64,000 bases of DNA from Sinotaia quadrata (GCA_028829895.1 CM054177.1:75538663-75602662), one strand, 5' to 3'; shown: positions 9,737 to 21,778, counted from the stretch's first letter. Numbers and translations are program-made. The notes: generated by a model not told the origin, from the sequence alone.

Positions 9737-10335
9737 TGGTGAAACAGCAGATGAACTAAAACGAGGCGACGATTGGTGAAACAGAAGATGAACTAAAACG
9801 GGGCGACGATTGGTGAAACAGCAGATTTACTGAAACGTGGTGAATTTATTAATACAGCAGATTTACTAAAATGTGACGAAATCTGGTGAAACAGCAGATT
9901 TACTAAAATGTGGCGAAATCTGGTTAAACAGCAAATTTACTAAAATGTGACGAAATCTGGTTAAACAGCAGATTTACTAAACTGGAGCGAAGTTTGTGGG
10001 TATAGAAAATTTACTAAAATGGAGCAAAGTTTGTCGATATAGCAGATTTAATAAATGGGGTGAACTCCGGTAAAACAGCAGATTTAATAAAATGGCACGG
10101 ATTTTGGTGGAACAGCACATTTACTAAAACGGAGCGAAGTTTGTGGGTATAGCAGATTTACTAAAACGGAGCGAAGTTTGTGGGTATAGCAGATTTACTA
10201 AAACGGAGCGAAGTTTGTGGGTATAGCAGATTTACAAAGTGGGTCGAAGTTTGTTGAAAAAGCAGATTTACAGAACGGAGCGAATTTTATTGATATGAAA
10301 GATTTACTAAAATGGGTTGAAGTTTAATGAACAAC
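9737..10335. repeat. 37-bp minisatellite, about 16 diverged copies
   Basis: Unit resembling CAGATTTACTAAAACGGAG followed by CGAAGTTTGTGGGTATAG. The copies near 10110-10230 are nearly identical, while the outer ones have drifted (GGTGAAACAGCAG variants), an edge-decay pattern. Confidence 0.93.
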
Positions 10336-10748
10336 AGTATTTAGTGCATTGCAGATATGCCTCTTAGTTTTAACTTTCTAAAAGTGGAACATATGTATTT
10401 ACATTATATTTGGTTTAGCAAAACTTTAGCAGTTTTGAGATTGCTGACTTGAATTTCTTGTCTACTATAACTGCTCATTAGAAAATTCGTACTGGAGCAG
10501 AGAATATCCAAGTTCTGCACAAATACCAGTTCTTCATCTAAAATTACTTTCATATCTAACGACTTTATATAACATCACATATCTAAAGACAAAAGAACCT
10601 GCCTCAACAACAACAACAAAGAGAAGTATAACTGATTCTCAAATGTGTGCATCTGGCAAAATTTTAAGACATTGTACAGGCTATCAGACATCAAATTTTA
10701 TTTCTGCTGTAATCCTAGACAAAAGTATAGTTTCTTAATAACAGTAAC
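10336..10748. other. Unassigned intergenic stretch
   Basis: AT-rich unique sequence with a short CAA run near 10605. No coding signal. Confidence 0.4.
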
Positions 10749-10793
10749 ACACATACACACACGCACGCACACGCACGCACGCACGCACGCACA

Positions 10794-10825
<32 letters not shown>

Positions 10826-10829
10826 CACA
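10749..10829. repeat. (CA)n/(CGCA)n microsatellite
   Basis: Alternating purine-pyrimidine tract of CA, CGCA and GCAC units, about 80 bp. The sequence type favours Z-DNA. Confidence 0.95.
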
Positions 10830-11828
10830 TTATATGTACTAGATAATTTTGTGTACTGTGGCGGTGTTTCTGCTTTCACACGCTCCAGTACAAACTTTGA
10901 ACTATCCCACGGGAAGCAACTCCTGTAGAAATAATCTGAATCAGAACGCATAATTTCCCTTGCACGAAGCAAACTTCTTCACGGGACAGTAGCTGTACAA
11001 CATCGATTTCCATTTTAGTTTGAGACATGTTTCAACCGTATTTTTCGAAATTCAAAGGAATTAAGTTTATTCAGATTAACACTCAAAGATAAATAATTCT
11101 GTCACATGGCTCTCTGATTAAAGAAGGTTCTAATTAATTCTAAATAAATAAAAGGACACAACTTTTGGTTATTTTAACCATGTAAAAGATTCCATTTAAT
11201 GGCGTTCGGCCTTAAGTGGCTGCGTTTGACATTTTTCACGAACTTCATATATCTTTTCGTCCAAAAAAAAAAAAGACTTAAAAAAGAAAAAAATATATAA
11301 GGGAATGTAGGTGTTTAAACATTAATAAAGAAAAGGCTGACTGTTTGATTGTATAGCAGATGAATTAAATGTACAAAAAAAGATAAACATAAAATCATAA
11401 AAAGATAAACTAAAATTATCATTAAAAAAATACTCTACCAATATATCGTGGATAACATAAATAATCCGAATCAAATACAATATTATCCAGTACATCGATG
11501 TTTATGAATGTATGTAATATTATCAACGATCCTACTGAGGAAAATGCGTTGACCTAATAATTTTAACCTTATTGGACTCAACCTAAAACAACAGGAAGTA
11601 ACCTAAATTGTGAAATTATGTCGATAAGCAGGCGCACTCCAGTTCTGACTCATCTTTCTTCCGGTGTCCGCCACGATTCCTGCATTTCTTCGTGACTATC
11701 TACACTCAAGTATTCTTTCTGTCTAGCATCATCCTCTGTGTCATCAATTGTGCCACTCCATTGACGCAAATGGCAAACGTGACTTTACTGAAGTGTACAC
11801 TGTAGCAGCTCTCATGCTACATCTGTTG
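10830..11828. other. Unassigned intergenic stretch
   Basis: AT-rich. A pyrimidine tract plus AG at about 11725-11731 precedes a plus-strand frame with the EF-hand-reminiscent run DANGKRDFTEVY. The calcium loop would lack two residues and the frame runs into (GAAA)n, so it is not called a gene. Confidence 0.35.
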
Positions 11829-11840
11829 CTGAGAGAGAAA

Positions 11841-11889
<49 letters not shown>

Positions 11890-12126
11890 AGAGCGAGAGA
11901 GAAAGAGAGGAAACAGATAGAAGAAAGAGGGAGAAAAGGTAGAAAAATTAAAGAAGGGGATAGAGATAGAGAATAAAAGAGTCACAGAAGGTGGATGGGG
12001 AAAAAGTGGAGAGGAAGAGAAAGATGCAGACAGAGAGTGACAGAGAGAAAGAGAATGAGTAAGAAAGAACTGAAGAGAAAGAGAGAGATAGAGATTAACA
12101 GACAGATACAGAGAGAGCGAGAGTGA
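11829..12126. repeat. (GAAA)n and long purine tract
   Basis: About 12 GAAA units followed by about 230 bp that is almost entirely A and G on the plus strand. Long homopurine tracts can form triplex structures. Confidence 0.93.
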
Positions 12127-12690
12127 GCCCTCTGCTAAATTTGACATTCTAAAGAGAGCTATTAATTGTTTCACCTTCAGAAACCATTCAGCAATTCATA
12201 AAGTCATTTTATTGTCATTATTAACAAAAATATGATGCTACTAATTGTACTACTACTATATCACTACTAGTTATAATAATAACAAAAATACAACAGCAAC
12301 AATTGTATAATACAAAAATCATCAGATGAAATCTTTGCGTCAAATATTTAACGATACTCTTCCGCAGACACCATTTACTAAAATATTTTCAACGCTCAAC
12401 ATTTAACAAACAACATTTAATTTAACAAACACCCCTGCCGTATTTACAGCTTGGTCAGCTGTTGTCCCCTGCCCCGTCACATACTCACTCTCTCACTCAT
12501 GCACTCTATCAGTCACGTATTCATGCACTCTCTCACTCACGCACTCTCGCACTCATGCACTCTCTCAAACATAAAACTCATTCTTTTTAAAAAACTGCGT
12601 GATCCAGCCAAAATATATTGGCAGGCCCAACAAGTCCCAACACTTCCGTACACAACCGTCATGCTTAAAATAATAAAGAGGTCTGTATAT
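12127..12690. other. Low-complexity intergenic stretch
   Basis: Contains short ACT-type trinucleotide runs near 12240-12270 and a CACTCTCTCACTCATG-like degenerate repeat at about 12478-12566. No gene. Confidence 0.5.
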
Positions 12691-13000
12691 GTTATATCGA
12701 AGGACATCTTATATTGTACGAATGTTAAATCGAAGGACAACTCTTGTATTGTACGAATGTTAAATCGAAGGACAATTCTTGTATTGTACGAATGTTAAAT
12801 CGAAGGACAACTCTTGTATTGTACGAATGTTAAATCGAAGGACAACTCTTGTATTGTACGAATGATAAATCGAAGGACAACTCTTATATTGTACGAATGT
12901 TAAATCGAAGGACAACTCTTGTATTGTACGAATGATAAATCGAAGGACAACTCTTGTATTGTACGAATGATAAATCGAAGGACAACTCTTATATTGTACG
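12691..13000. repeat. 35-bp minisatellite, about 9 copies
   Basis: Unit contains TCGAAGGACAACTCTTGTAT then TGTACGAATGTTAAA. Copies differ mainly at GTTAAAT/GATAAAT and TTGTATT/TTATATT. Confidence 0.95.
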
Positions 13001-13166
13001 TAGAAAGTGTTAATCGACGCTGCATTACTGCAATATTTAAGTCATTAGCACAAAATTACTTTGAAAAACAATCAATATATAAACGAGGAAAGAAAAGTCA
13101 ATGAAACTATAACTCTACATGAAAACAAATTTAGTGTATGAATTTACTTTCGATTTTTAATTGCAG

Positions 13167-13270
13167 CTAACCACAACCCTAACACGATGATCGTGTACGA
13201 AGACACTCCCAAATATACTGTTGAGAAATTTAACAGATACTTGACAGTGTTCAAATTTGCGGTTCGTTGA
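13167..13270 (+). CDS. Possible 3'-terminal coding exon, unknown protein
   Basis: An acceptor (CGATTTTTAATTGCAG, ending at 13166) is followed by 2 bases and 33 codons to a TGA at 13268-13270. The product includes MIVYEDTPKYTVEKFNRYLT and ends KFAVR. By my count about 55% of third codon positions are G or C, against an AT-rich background, which favours real coding. The other two frames stop within a few codons. The exon would need a donor leaving one base. I found no upstream exon, and no AATAAA within about 200 bases. Family not recognised, and a chance frame of 34 codons is possible. Confidence 0.4.
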
Positions 13271-13530
13271 ACCTCATGCAGTTCAGGAGTACTTGTTGAA
13301 AAGTAACACGAAATCTTTTGATGACTGATGCAACAAGCCTATAATAGTACACGTTTTACCAGAGGTTACGTAATCACAAAAGATGATGATGTATTTGATT
13401 CTGGTTAGGCAGCAATGTCTTCACTTAAAAATTACCCCTATTTTTCTGTTTGGATCAAAATTGTGTTTGAGTTTATATAAGTATGTGAACAGTTAACATA
13501 ATCTTTGAACAGGTGTATATCTTTAAGTTT

Positions 13531-13745
13531 TTATTACCCATTGTGGTTTAATGATGTAAAAAGCACGTCATTGTTATTACTAATTGTGGTTTATTTATGC
13601 AAAAAGCACGTCATTGTTATTATTCATTGTGGTTTATTTATGTAAAAAGCACGTCATTGTTATTACTCATTGTGGTTTATTTATGTAAAAAGCACGTCAT
13701 TGTTATTACTCGTTGTGGTTTATTTATGTAAAAAGCCTATCATTT
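13531..13745. repeat. 43-bp minisatellite, 5 copies
   Basis: Unit contains TTGTGGTTTATTTATGTAAA then AAGCACGTCATTG. The last unit is truncated and diverged. Confidence 0.95.
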
Positions 13746-14055
13746 TTTAATTGTTAGGCTGTAGTTACCTAGCAAACAGGTAATTTCAATGCATTCGTAT
13801 GCTGCATTTTCAAGAAACATATTATTTCTTAAATATTGCGAAGTATTTATCTACAAAATACACTTTTCAGCTGAGTTCTATTGGCGTATTTATGTAAAAC
13901 AGCAACAAATTAATACGTATCTTACAAACATTATTTCAGCTGAATTCTTGTCATCTAATTAACACAAAATTAATCTGATTTCTTGTGACAAGTTTATCTT
14001 ACAAGTGTATTGTTTCAGCCGAAATTTAAAAAAAAATGCATTATCTAAAAGGCAT
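13746..14055. other. AT-rich stretch with diverged repeat traces
   Basis: Contains two or three loose relatives of the following repeat (TTTCAGCTGAATTC motifs near 13870 and 13935). No gene. Confidence 0.5.
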
Positions 14056-14412
14056 CATAATATTACTAAAGTCTTCTGAGCGGAATCCTTGTAATGTTTT
14101 TATAATCTCATAAACACATTATTTCAGCGGAATCCTTGTGATGTAGTTATAATCTGATAAACGCATTATTTCAGCGGAATTCGTGTGATGTATTTATCAT
14201 CTCATAAACAACATTATTTCAGCGGAATTCTTGTGATGTATTTATCATCTCATAAACACATTATTTCAGCGGAATCATTTGATGTACTTACCTAACAAGA
14301 CATTATTTCAGCTGAATTCCGGTGATGCGTGTGTCTAATCAAAACATTATTATAGCTAAATCCTTGAAATGCGTGTGTCTGATAAAAACATTATTTTTCT
14401 GAATCCTTGAGA
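14056..14412. repeat. About 47-bp minisatellite carrying TTATTTCAG
   Basis: About 7 copies of a unit with CATTATTTCAGCGGAATYC and ATGTATTTATCATCTCATAA. Each copy contains a good match to a 3' splice-site consensus (pyrimidines then CAG). Confidence 0.9.
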
Positions 14413-14422
14413 TGTTTCCTCT

Positions 14423-14597
14423 CTGCAGTAGACTACTTGGTTACTTAGACTACACACTGCAATAGACTACCTGTTTACCTAGACTACACACTGCAATAGA
14501 CTACCTGTTTACCTAGACTACACTCTGCAATAAACTACCTGGTTACTTAGACTACACTCTGCAATAGACTACCTGGTTACTTAGACTACATATTGCT
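14423..14597. repeat. 34-bp minisatellite, 5 copies
   Basis: Unit CTGCAATAGACTACCTGGTT then ACTTAGACTACACT. It adjoins the 47-bp array. Confidence 0.94.
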
Positions 14598-15316
14598 TAG
14601 TTGAATATTGGTGTCTTTTTAGCATACACACTATTTCTGCTGAATTCAAAATGTACAAATCTATCAATTGAGGCAGTGAGACGTATGCTGTAATAACTCA
14701 TATAATATGCTCAGTAATTTTTCTTATTTCTCGCAATCTGCTAATTCTCTAGAAACACATTTTTTTTTTTAAAAAGCTGAATTACTGTGTGTATCTCTAG
14801 CAATTTTTAAAATTTAAGCTGAACATTTGTTATTTAATAATATGTTGCTCTGAAGTCTGATTATACCTATTTGTATCTATAAGAGTATTTGTTTGTAAAA
14901 TTTTCTCTCTCTCACTAATTTGTGACTACGAGTGAGAAAGACTCCTCAATATCCTCTGTTCATAAATTTGTGTGTGTGTGTTTTTTAAATCAACGTATGC
15001 GCGTTCTTTGTTTGAAATGAAACATTAACATGTATAAACAGTGGGACATAGAAATAAATAAATAAATAAATACAAAGCTGGCATGTTCTTAGTTTACGTC
15101 ATTTTGACTTAGTTTTATGAATTAAAGTATAATGGCCAATATGTGATTGATCTGCAAGGGCAGAGGCGATCAGATATCGATCCGGTAACGGCGTATATGT
15201 TAAAGAAATAAAGTGGGCTTAGTATAGTTTACAATTACCCTTGAATTCATTTAAGATATATAATATTTAATATTTATCAAACATAACTACGTTGTTACAG
15301 ATAAATATCTGTCACA
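14598..15316. other. Unassigned AT-rich stretch
   Basis: Includes a short (AAAT)n near 15053-15072. No coding signal. Confidence 0.4.
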
Positions 15317-15620
<304 letters not shown>

Positions 15621-15861
15621 CAACGATCTAATATAAGATGTAACCTGACAGAACAAGCCAATAAAGAAAGGTTAAAATAATGTAAGTGGAGATCGTACAT
15701 TTTTAGAACAGTTTTGCTCCTGGTCTATACAAACAGGAAAGGAACAAAATTTCTTTCATAGTTTTCTTTGCAAATGTTAAGCACTGTTCTTGTACTTCTT
15801 ACAATGTTTCTGACAGCCAAGCATATCTCCCACGCAGAGCAATACAGCAGTTCTCCCAAAT

Positions 15862-15945
15862 GTATAATTATTCTAGCATTTAAAATGCCTTGATGACGTA
15901 TAATTATTCTAGCATTTAAAATGCCGTGATGACGTATAATTATTA
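15862..15945. repeat. 36-bp duplication, 2.3 copies
   Basis: Unit GTATAATTATTCTAGCATTT then AAAATGCCKTGATGAC. Confidence 0.9.
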
Positions 15946-16899
15946 TTTTGTTTAGTTTGGACGAGGTTTGTTTCCCTTGAATACTGACTCAACACATTAG
16001 CAAGGGTTGTCGTGCAGAGGTGAGATTACTATTTATTTTTAACTGATCCGAAAACTTAATACAAAAACAATTTAAAAATAGTTACAAGAACAGTGACAAG
16101 CGTGACCCTATTTTTTTCAATCACTCCCAAGATATCTTATTGCACTACATGTGACTCCCCAAAATAAGTCCAGCACAAAGAAAAAGTATCGAGTTAGCTC
16201 TAGGATATTTAGTAATTAATGGCTTTTTTTCCTTCTGACATTCATATATCAATAAATCTAGTTTCCATTGTGTTCACAGAGCGAGACATCAATGTTGTGT
16301 AGATCTGTGACTGTTGTGCAATTCATTGTTTTATGTAAACGAATTAGCTGTTTAATATTCTTCTTTGTTTTATTTTGTATTCTGTATTAAATTACTGTTG
16401 CTCAGTATGCAGATTGTATTGATGAAAACTAGACTCACATCATTTATGATCTTTGAATTCACACATTATAACAAAATTATTCCACCGCTATATTAAAGAA
16501 ACATGTTAAGCGATTAGTAATTATATATGATCCACAGATGTAAATAACCATGTTGTGACACCTCTCTAGGCACCCATCACGCGTTTGACTATTATTTATT
16601 AATTAATAACACATAATTTCAAGTGATCGATAATCTTAATTTATAGTTATTAATAATTCTCCCATAAGGCCAAAGTGTCTCTCACTTGGCGTATTATACT
16701 GGTGTAGTAAAACTCTACACAATAATAAGATAGATGTTTTACTGTCGCATAATATTTTGTGTAGGTGGAAATTTCTTATTAAAAGAGTAATAAAAGTCAG
16801 TCTTTTACATATAAATATAATCAAAAGAGCCTTGACATTTGCATCACTTCACAACAAACGTTTGAACCTTATTCAGTTTTTCCTAGCATAGATATCAGC
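15946..16899. other. Unassigned AT-rich stretch
   Basis: No recognisable gene or repeat structure. Confidence 0.4.
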
Positions 16900-18062
16900 A
16901 GTCAAATTAACATGTTAACATAATATATATATATAAATAATCAATTCATAGATATAGTTTCTTCACATAAATAAGACATGAGATTGAGAGATAATTATAG
17001 TCAAAGTACATAATTATATTCAAAGTACATAACCTATTGCTGGTACGTGTTTACAGTCACGCAGTTTGCAACAAGTCACTTTCATTTTTATTAGGTGACA
17101 GTCCAACGTAACCCTTCTTGGCACATTACACAACTGTTCCAGAATCTTTGATGCACTCACCAAAACCAACTTGGAGAATCATCCAGAACTTCACATGCAC
17201 TATCAAAGCAAATCACACAGAGTGTTCTAGAATCATGTGCATTACTCAAAACACCATGAGGAATGTTCAAGAAACTTTCATGAATTCTCGAGAACAAGCT
17301 CATGTCTCAATTTTTGCCATATTGGCTCTCGAAGAGAATTCACAGAAATCAATTTAAAGCAACACATTTACTGATAATTTCGAGAAAAGCACCTTTCCTT
17401 TCTGCAAACATCAAATTAAGGCAGTGCTAAATTTCAGGCATATTTCATCTCTAAACACATTTCTCCCTTACAAAAATTGTCAGCTTACAAAGCCTGCAAT
17501 GGTATTCATTAACCCGATACACACTCAGCATAAGAAATATTGTATCGATCAAAATTCACAAGTATAATGTTCAACATAATCAAATTAGTGAACATAGAAA
17601 TAATGGTTCAATTACATAAAGCATCCTCCAACTCAACTCATTGATCAATAGCAAACATGTACAAAATATTTCTGAGTCCACTCTTTCTTTATCAGTCAGT
17701 TAACTTACCATTAGCTAATGATTGCCTTTATGACTGGACTTGAGTTATGTCAAAATCAAAGTGATTAGAATAGATAACGTTTCCAATAACTATTGTCCAT
17801 CCCCATTGGTTGAATTTGTTATGAAGTGTGAGGTTATTAGTCAGAAAAACTACTCATCTGCTTGGAACTGGTTTGGATTACATCAGCAAGTTCTAGCATA
17901 TTCTTTACCTGAGTTGTTTACTCCAACTCTGACACTTGTAAAAAAAAATACCATCATATGCAGTGCCTAAGTTCGGGTCACATTGACATTGGCAAGAAAT
18001 ATATAATTATTAAGTTTAGAAATAGGGATAGGCAAATTTACTCTGCCACACATGTTTTGTAA
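16900..18062 (+). repeat. Dispersed repeat family R1, copy A
   Basis: About 1.15 kb related to 34690-35450 (same orientation) and to 52480-53350 (reverse complement). Shared landmarks are GATATAGTTTC, ATCTCTAAACNC, TTAGCCCGATA or TTAACCCGATA, AACTACTCATCTGCTTGGAA, CCTGAGTTGTTTACTCCAAC and the right end GGGATAGGCAAATTTA. No coding capacity is visible, so the class (MITE, SINE-like or decayed retroelement) is undetermined. The right end is near GCCA at about 18050. The left end is approximate. It carries a roughly 250-bp segment (17107-17360) that copy C lacks. Confidence 0.8.
17117..17310. repeat. Diverged 43-bp tandem repeat inside R1 copy A
   Basis: Three to four poorly conserved units, each beginning GCAYTA or GCACTC and containing TTCNNGAA-type dyads (TTCCAGAA, TTCTAGAA, TTCAAGAA, TTCATGAA, then TTCTCGAGAA). 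Absent from copy C, so inserted or expanded after the family spread. Confidence 0.6.
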
Positions 18063-18485
18063 TATTTTGCTTGTAAGTTACTTGTGGAGAGTTTGTGTGT
18101 GATATAAATAGCTTACTGTGCTGTTTATACTATTGTCTGTGGTCCTTTATTTTGACAAGTGCCCTGTTAAGTGTGGGTACATGTCGGGTACAGTTGGGTT
18201 CATGACCCACGGTCGGCCAGGCCTGCAGGGGTCATTTGTCAGCTGTCTGAAAGAAATGGGAAAACCACGCTGATGTTTGTACACGTCGGCACTCATTAGT
18301 GTCAGAGTGGTGGGCGGACCAGGATTTCCTATATATTCCAGCTCTCAACAATCACTGGTTACCTTGCTGCTTTGTTCATCTCTCTTGTGGCTAAACAGAT
18401 CCCGCTGAGTGTTTTGATAGACCTTGTCTATGTAGCATGGCAGTGTCTTTTAAAGTTAGATAGAGATCGTATAGTTGGTGTAGTT
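18063..18485. other. Unassigned stretch
   Basis: Slightly more GC-rich. Contains one plus-strand frame of about 58 codons (about 18114-18290) with a hydrophobic start and KCPVKCGYMSGTVGFMTHGR. No splice context or family, so left uncalled. Confidence 0.35.
18478..18485. repeat. 8-bp target-site duplication, left (GTGTAGTT)
   Basis: Matches GTATAGCT at 19032-19039 in 6 of 8 positions. 8 bp is the hAT target-duplication length. Confidence 0.6.
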
Positions 18486-19031
18486 TAGGGCTCCGATCGG
18501 TCAGTCAATCTCGCGAGAATCGTCGTCAGTGTTAATTCTCGTAAAAGATCACGCGCAGCGCAATCTCGCGGTCATGCACTAATATGGTTGAACTTAACAA
18601 AAATATAAAACATCTCCCGCCAAATACGCCAAGCGCGCTCCATTACTGGCGGTTGATCGTTGTCGTTGACATCCAAAGCCACTGCGTATTAGTTTAGTAA
18701 ACGTACTTTTAATTGTTTCAAACTTTACATTTTCACGTGGTTCAATTTTTTTATTCTGTAGTTAATTAATTCATTCCGTTTCTGACAGTAAGTGATTTAC
18801 ATAAGTATCACAGAGTCTCACTTTTGTCACTAGTCATTGTGCTATTTCAGGGTGTAGTTTATTACGACGTTGAACAGCTGGCATATACTGCGTATTGTCG
18901 ATGCTGTGGGTAGGGAATGGGAATAGGACTGACCAATCACAGTGGGCCAACTTCAACGAGAAATCGCGAGAATCGTGGCGACTCATGACCACGAGAATCG
19001 ACCAGTAAAACGGACGGCGATCGGAACCCTA
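18486..19031. mobile_element. Non-autonomous hAT-type DNA transposon (MITE), 546 bp
   Basis: Terminal inverted repeats TAGGGCTCCGATCG at the left and, reverse-complemented, TAGGGTTCCGATCG at the right (13 of 14). The ends fit the hAT pattern YARNG and an imperfect 8-bp target duplication flanks them. Subterminal copies of TCGCGAGAATCG occur near 18512 and 18964, with a further GAGAATCG near 18993, as expected for transposase-binding repeats. No transposase frame is inside. CpG content is higher than in the surroundings. Confidence 0.8.
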
Positions 19032-19039
19032 GTATAGCT
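19032..19039. repeat. 8-bp target-site duplication, right (GTATAGCT)
   Basis: Imperfect partner of 18478-18485. Confidence 0.6.
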
Positions 19040-19160
19040 GTGAAATTCGTGGTCTTTGCATGAGGTTATTGAGGTTATTGAGTAATAGTCAGTGTGCAGA
19101 TGTGGACTGTTGTTTTTCTGCCAGAAGTTGGTGCAGTAGTGCGAAAATTCCTGATTTCTG

Positions 19161-19350
19161 TATCAGGTGATTAGTGTGGCTGGCTAAAGGAAAAGATAAC
19201 ATTACAATCTTAATCTTTTGTGTATCAGGTGATTAGTGTGGCTGGCTAAAGGAAAAGATAACATTACAATCTTAATCTTTTGTGTATCAGGTGATTAGTG
19301 TGGCTGGCTAAAGGAAAAGATAACATTACAATCTTAATCTTTTGTGTATC
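19161..19350. repeat. 62-bp minisatellite, 3 copies
   Basis: Units start TATCAGGTGATTAGTGTGG at 19161, 19223 and 19285, with a partial at 19347. Essentially identical, so recent. Confidence 0.96.
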
Positions 19351-21300
19351 AGAAGTTGGCATGACACTTATTCCGATTTCTGCATTGGGAGGTTAGTTTT
19401 GTGGTGAGCTAAGGAGGGTCAGCAGTTTCGTGTTCTGCCTGTAAATGTCTTGTCTGTATTGTTCTCTATCACAGTAGCATTTGATGCTCACGTTTACTCG
19501 TAATGACTACCTTTATTTAACTGAATGTTATTAATTAATTTACAGGAGGTAGTTTACTAAATGGAGATATTTTTGCATTGATGTGTCAAACGAATGATCT
19601 TTCGAATGTATTTTATTTTGACAATTTTTTTTCAAAGTATTTGACTCTATTCATTTTGCATGATTAACAGTATCAGTCTTGTACACAACGTTTCTTTCTT
19701 TTGTTTACTTCCGGTTTTTTAACAATTCTTTCTTAAATTTTATTAATTCTTATTTTTAAGGTTGATTTTATTGTGTGATTCAATGGTTGAGTTTTGTAAC
19801 CGTCTGTTTTATCGTCTCGCTATCTTTGACTGTTATTGTGAAGTCAGTGTGAGGTGCTATTTTGTCTTCTCACTTCATTGCCAGCAAAGAGTGACTAACG
19901 CAACTACAGGGGGTGGGGGTTCCAGAGTCAACCTATAGGGTGGAGTAGGATCTGTGAATGGGAAGATGGATCCATGTGGATTGAAATAAGATGCAACTAT
20001 GCGGCTTTAATAATTAATAACCAAATTAACCCCGTCAGTTGCAGGACTTACACATACATTTTATAATAAGATAAATTAAGACAGCTGCCCAGTATTACCA
20101 AACTTACATTCATATTTCAATCATGCGAAACTATTATGCTTGCAATAATAAATTCACATTTATATAATTTAATTTTAAAATGAGCGTGGAGAAATAAACC
20201 AAACAAAACTACACATATTTGATGCACCCATATTTTATTGACAACCGTCGGAAGATAATTTTCGCGCTTGACTGGGTGAGTGTAAGATTATTGTCTTCGG
20301 TGGGTTCTCTTCCAGCCTTGCTCTTCTCGCTTGGCTGACTCCATTCATATTGACAGATTATGCACTCACTTCGGGCAAGTGCGCGCGCACCTAATCGCAC
20401 ACTTACATCGCTACACACCTACTCACCTACCTGTCATTTAAAGGGATCCAATTTGCTTTAGCAACAACCACACCCATTAATTAAGGTAGGGGTTGTTGGG
20501 ATAATGCGAATGGTTGGGTTTAGTAGGCAGTTTCCCTTCACTGGTCTAAGGTTTCATTTAGTTAGTGGGGAAGTAGGTTAAATTTTATTTCACAAGGGAT
20601 GGGATAATTGGCTCTGTAAAGGAATTCAAACCTAAGTGATGTGTTTAAAATGTATTTTATAATTATTTACTCTTGTTCTTCATTTTTTAAAATTAATTTA
20701 TTAATTGGTTTGTTTTGTAATGCTGAAATAATCTAAAGCACTTGTTTTCTTACTTTTATTTTAAAAATATTTTTTAATTTATGTTTTGTAGATGAGCTTA
20801 TGGGTTTTCTTATTAAATCTTATGAGTTTGGAAAGTTTTGCTGTTTTTCTTGTGATTTATAGTATGGAAGGTTAACCTGCAAGACAAGCAAGGAAAGAAT
20901 ACACTATTTCTGTAGAAAACACTTTCTCTACAGTCTACACGTTCCATATGAAATGAATTACGTACAGATCACACAAGACGTCAACATCAAGTAAAACTAT
21001 ATTACTATTCCAAAAGTGTGTTTGGTTTTGTACTGAATTCAGCACACTGCTTACAGTATCTGAATTTCTGTCAAAATTGAATGGAAATTTGTTACACATA
21101 GTTCCACGTATATTCTATGGTGATCTTATATATATATATATGTGTGCGTGCGTGTGTATGTGTGTGTGCAGGTGAGCGCATGCGTGTGCGTGTGTCAGCA
21201 GCAATATGCCATGAATGATTAAACATTCAAGAGACAATCTTTAACCTAATCCTTTAACAGCTAGCAATTTTATTAAAACTACTGTGCATACTCTGCCAGG
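19351..21300. other. Unassigned stretch, about 1.95 kb
   Basis: Mostly AT-rich unique DNA. A GC-richer island at about 20230-20440 has a 69-codon minus frame with no recognisable motif. Short (TA)n and (GT)n runs lie at 21130-21195. No gene called. Confidence 0.35.
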
Positions 21301-21308
21301 AGAGAAGT

Positions 21309-21359
<51 letters not shown>
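21309..21359. repeat. (GT)n microsatellite
   Basis: About 25 GT units. Confidence 0.97.
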
Positions 21360-21363
<4 letters not shown>

Positions 21364-21569
21364 ATGGCGTGGTGGGGGCATCCCATTGTGCAGTGCAATT
21401 TTTAGGAAGGAGTCGCGTTGATTGATATCGCAATCGGATTGTAAATTGTTCGCAGCTAATGGCTCTTCAGCTTGACCCCTGTCCCGTCTGTCCATAAAGA
21501 TCCCAAATTCAGATTTTGTTTGCACATGTACAAAATTAAACCCTTAAAGAATTGCAGCTTCGTTTTGAA

Positions 21570-21661
21570 GTGTGATTGGACGTGTATGTTTCTGTAAACA
21601 CCGAGAAAGTGTCGCGAGTGATTGGACGTGTATGTTTCTGTGAACACCGAGAAAGTGTGAT
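21570..21661. repeat. 46-bp duplication, 2 copies
   Basis: Unit GTGATTGGACGTGTATGTTT then CTGTAAACACCGAGAAAGT, starting at 21572 and 21618. Confidence 0.93.
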
Positions 21662-21778
21662 GAGATTGGCACAAGTCCGTTAATGTTTCCCGTCAAGAGG
21701 TTTCTGACCTTTGCACTATTTAAAAAAAAATAAACTGAGAACGACAGTTAACTCGGAAAGTAGATACTTTCTGGCATG

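Noticed and set aside
11732..11900. EF-hand-like run DANGKRDFTEVY after an acceptor-like AG
   Set aside because: The calcium loop would lack two residues and the frame runs straight into (GAAA)n.
18114..18290. 58-codon plus-strand frame with hydrophobic start
   Set aside because: No ATG at the hydrophobic part, no splice sites or family. Consistent with chance in a GC-richer stretch.
21361..21525. Minus-strand frame next to (GT)n (QSDCDINQRDSFLKIALHNG)
   Set aside because: Plausible composition but continues into poly-His/Thr from the CA repeat. No splice site or family.
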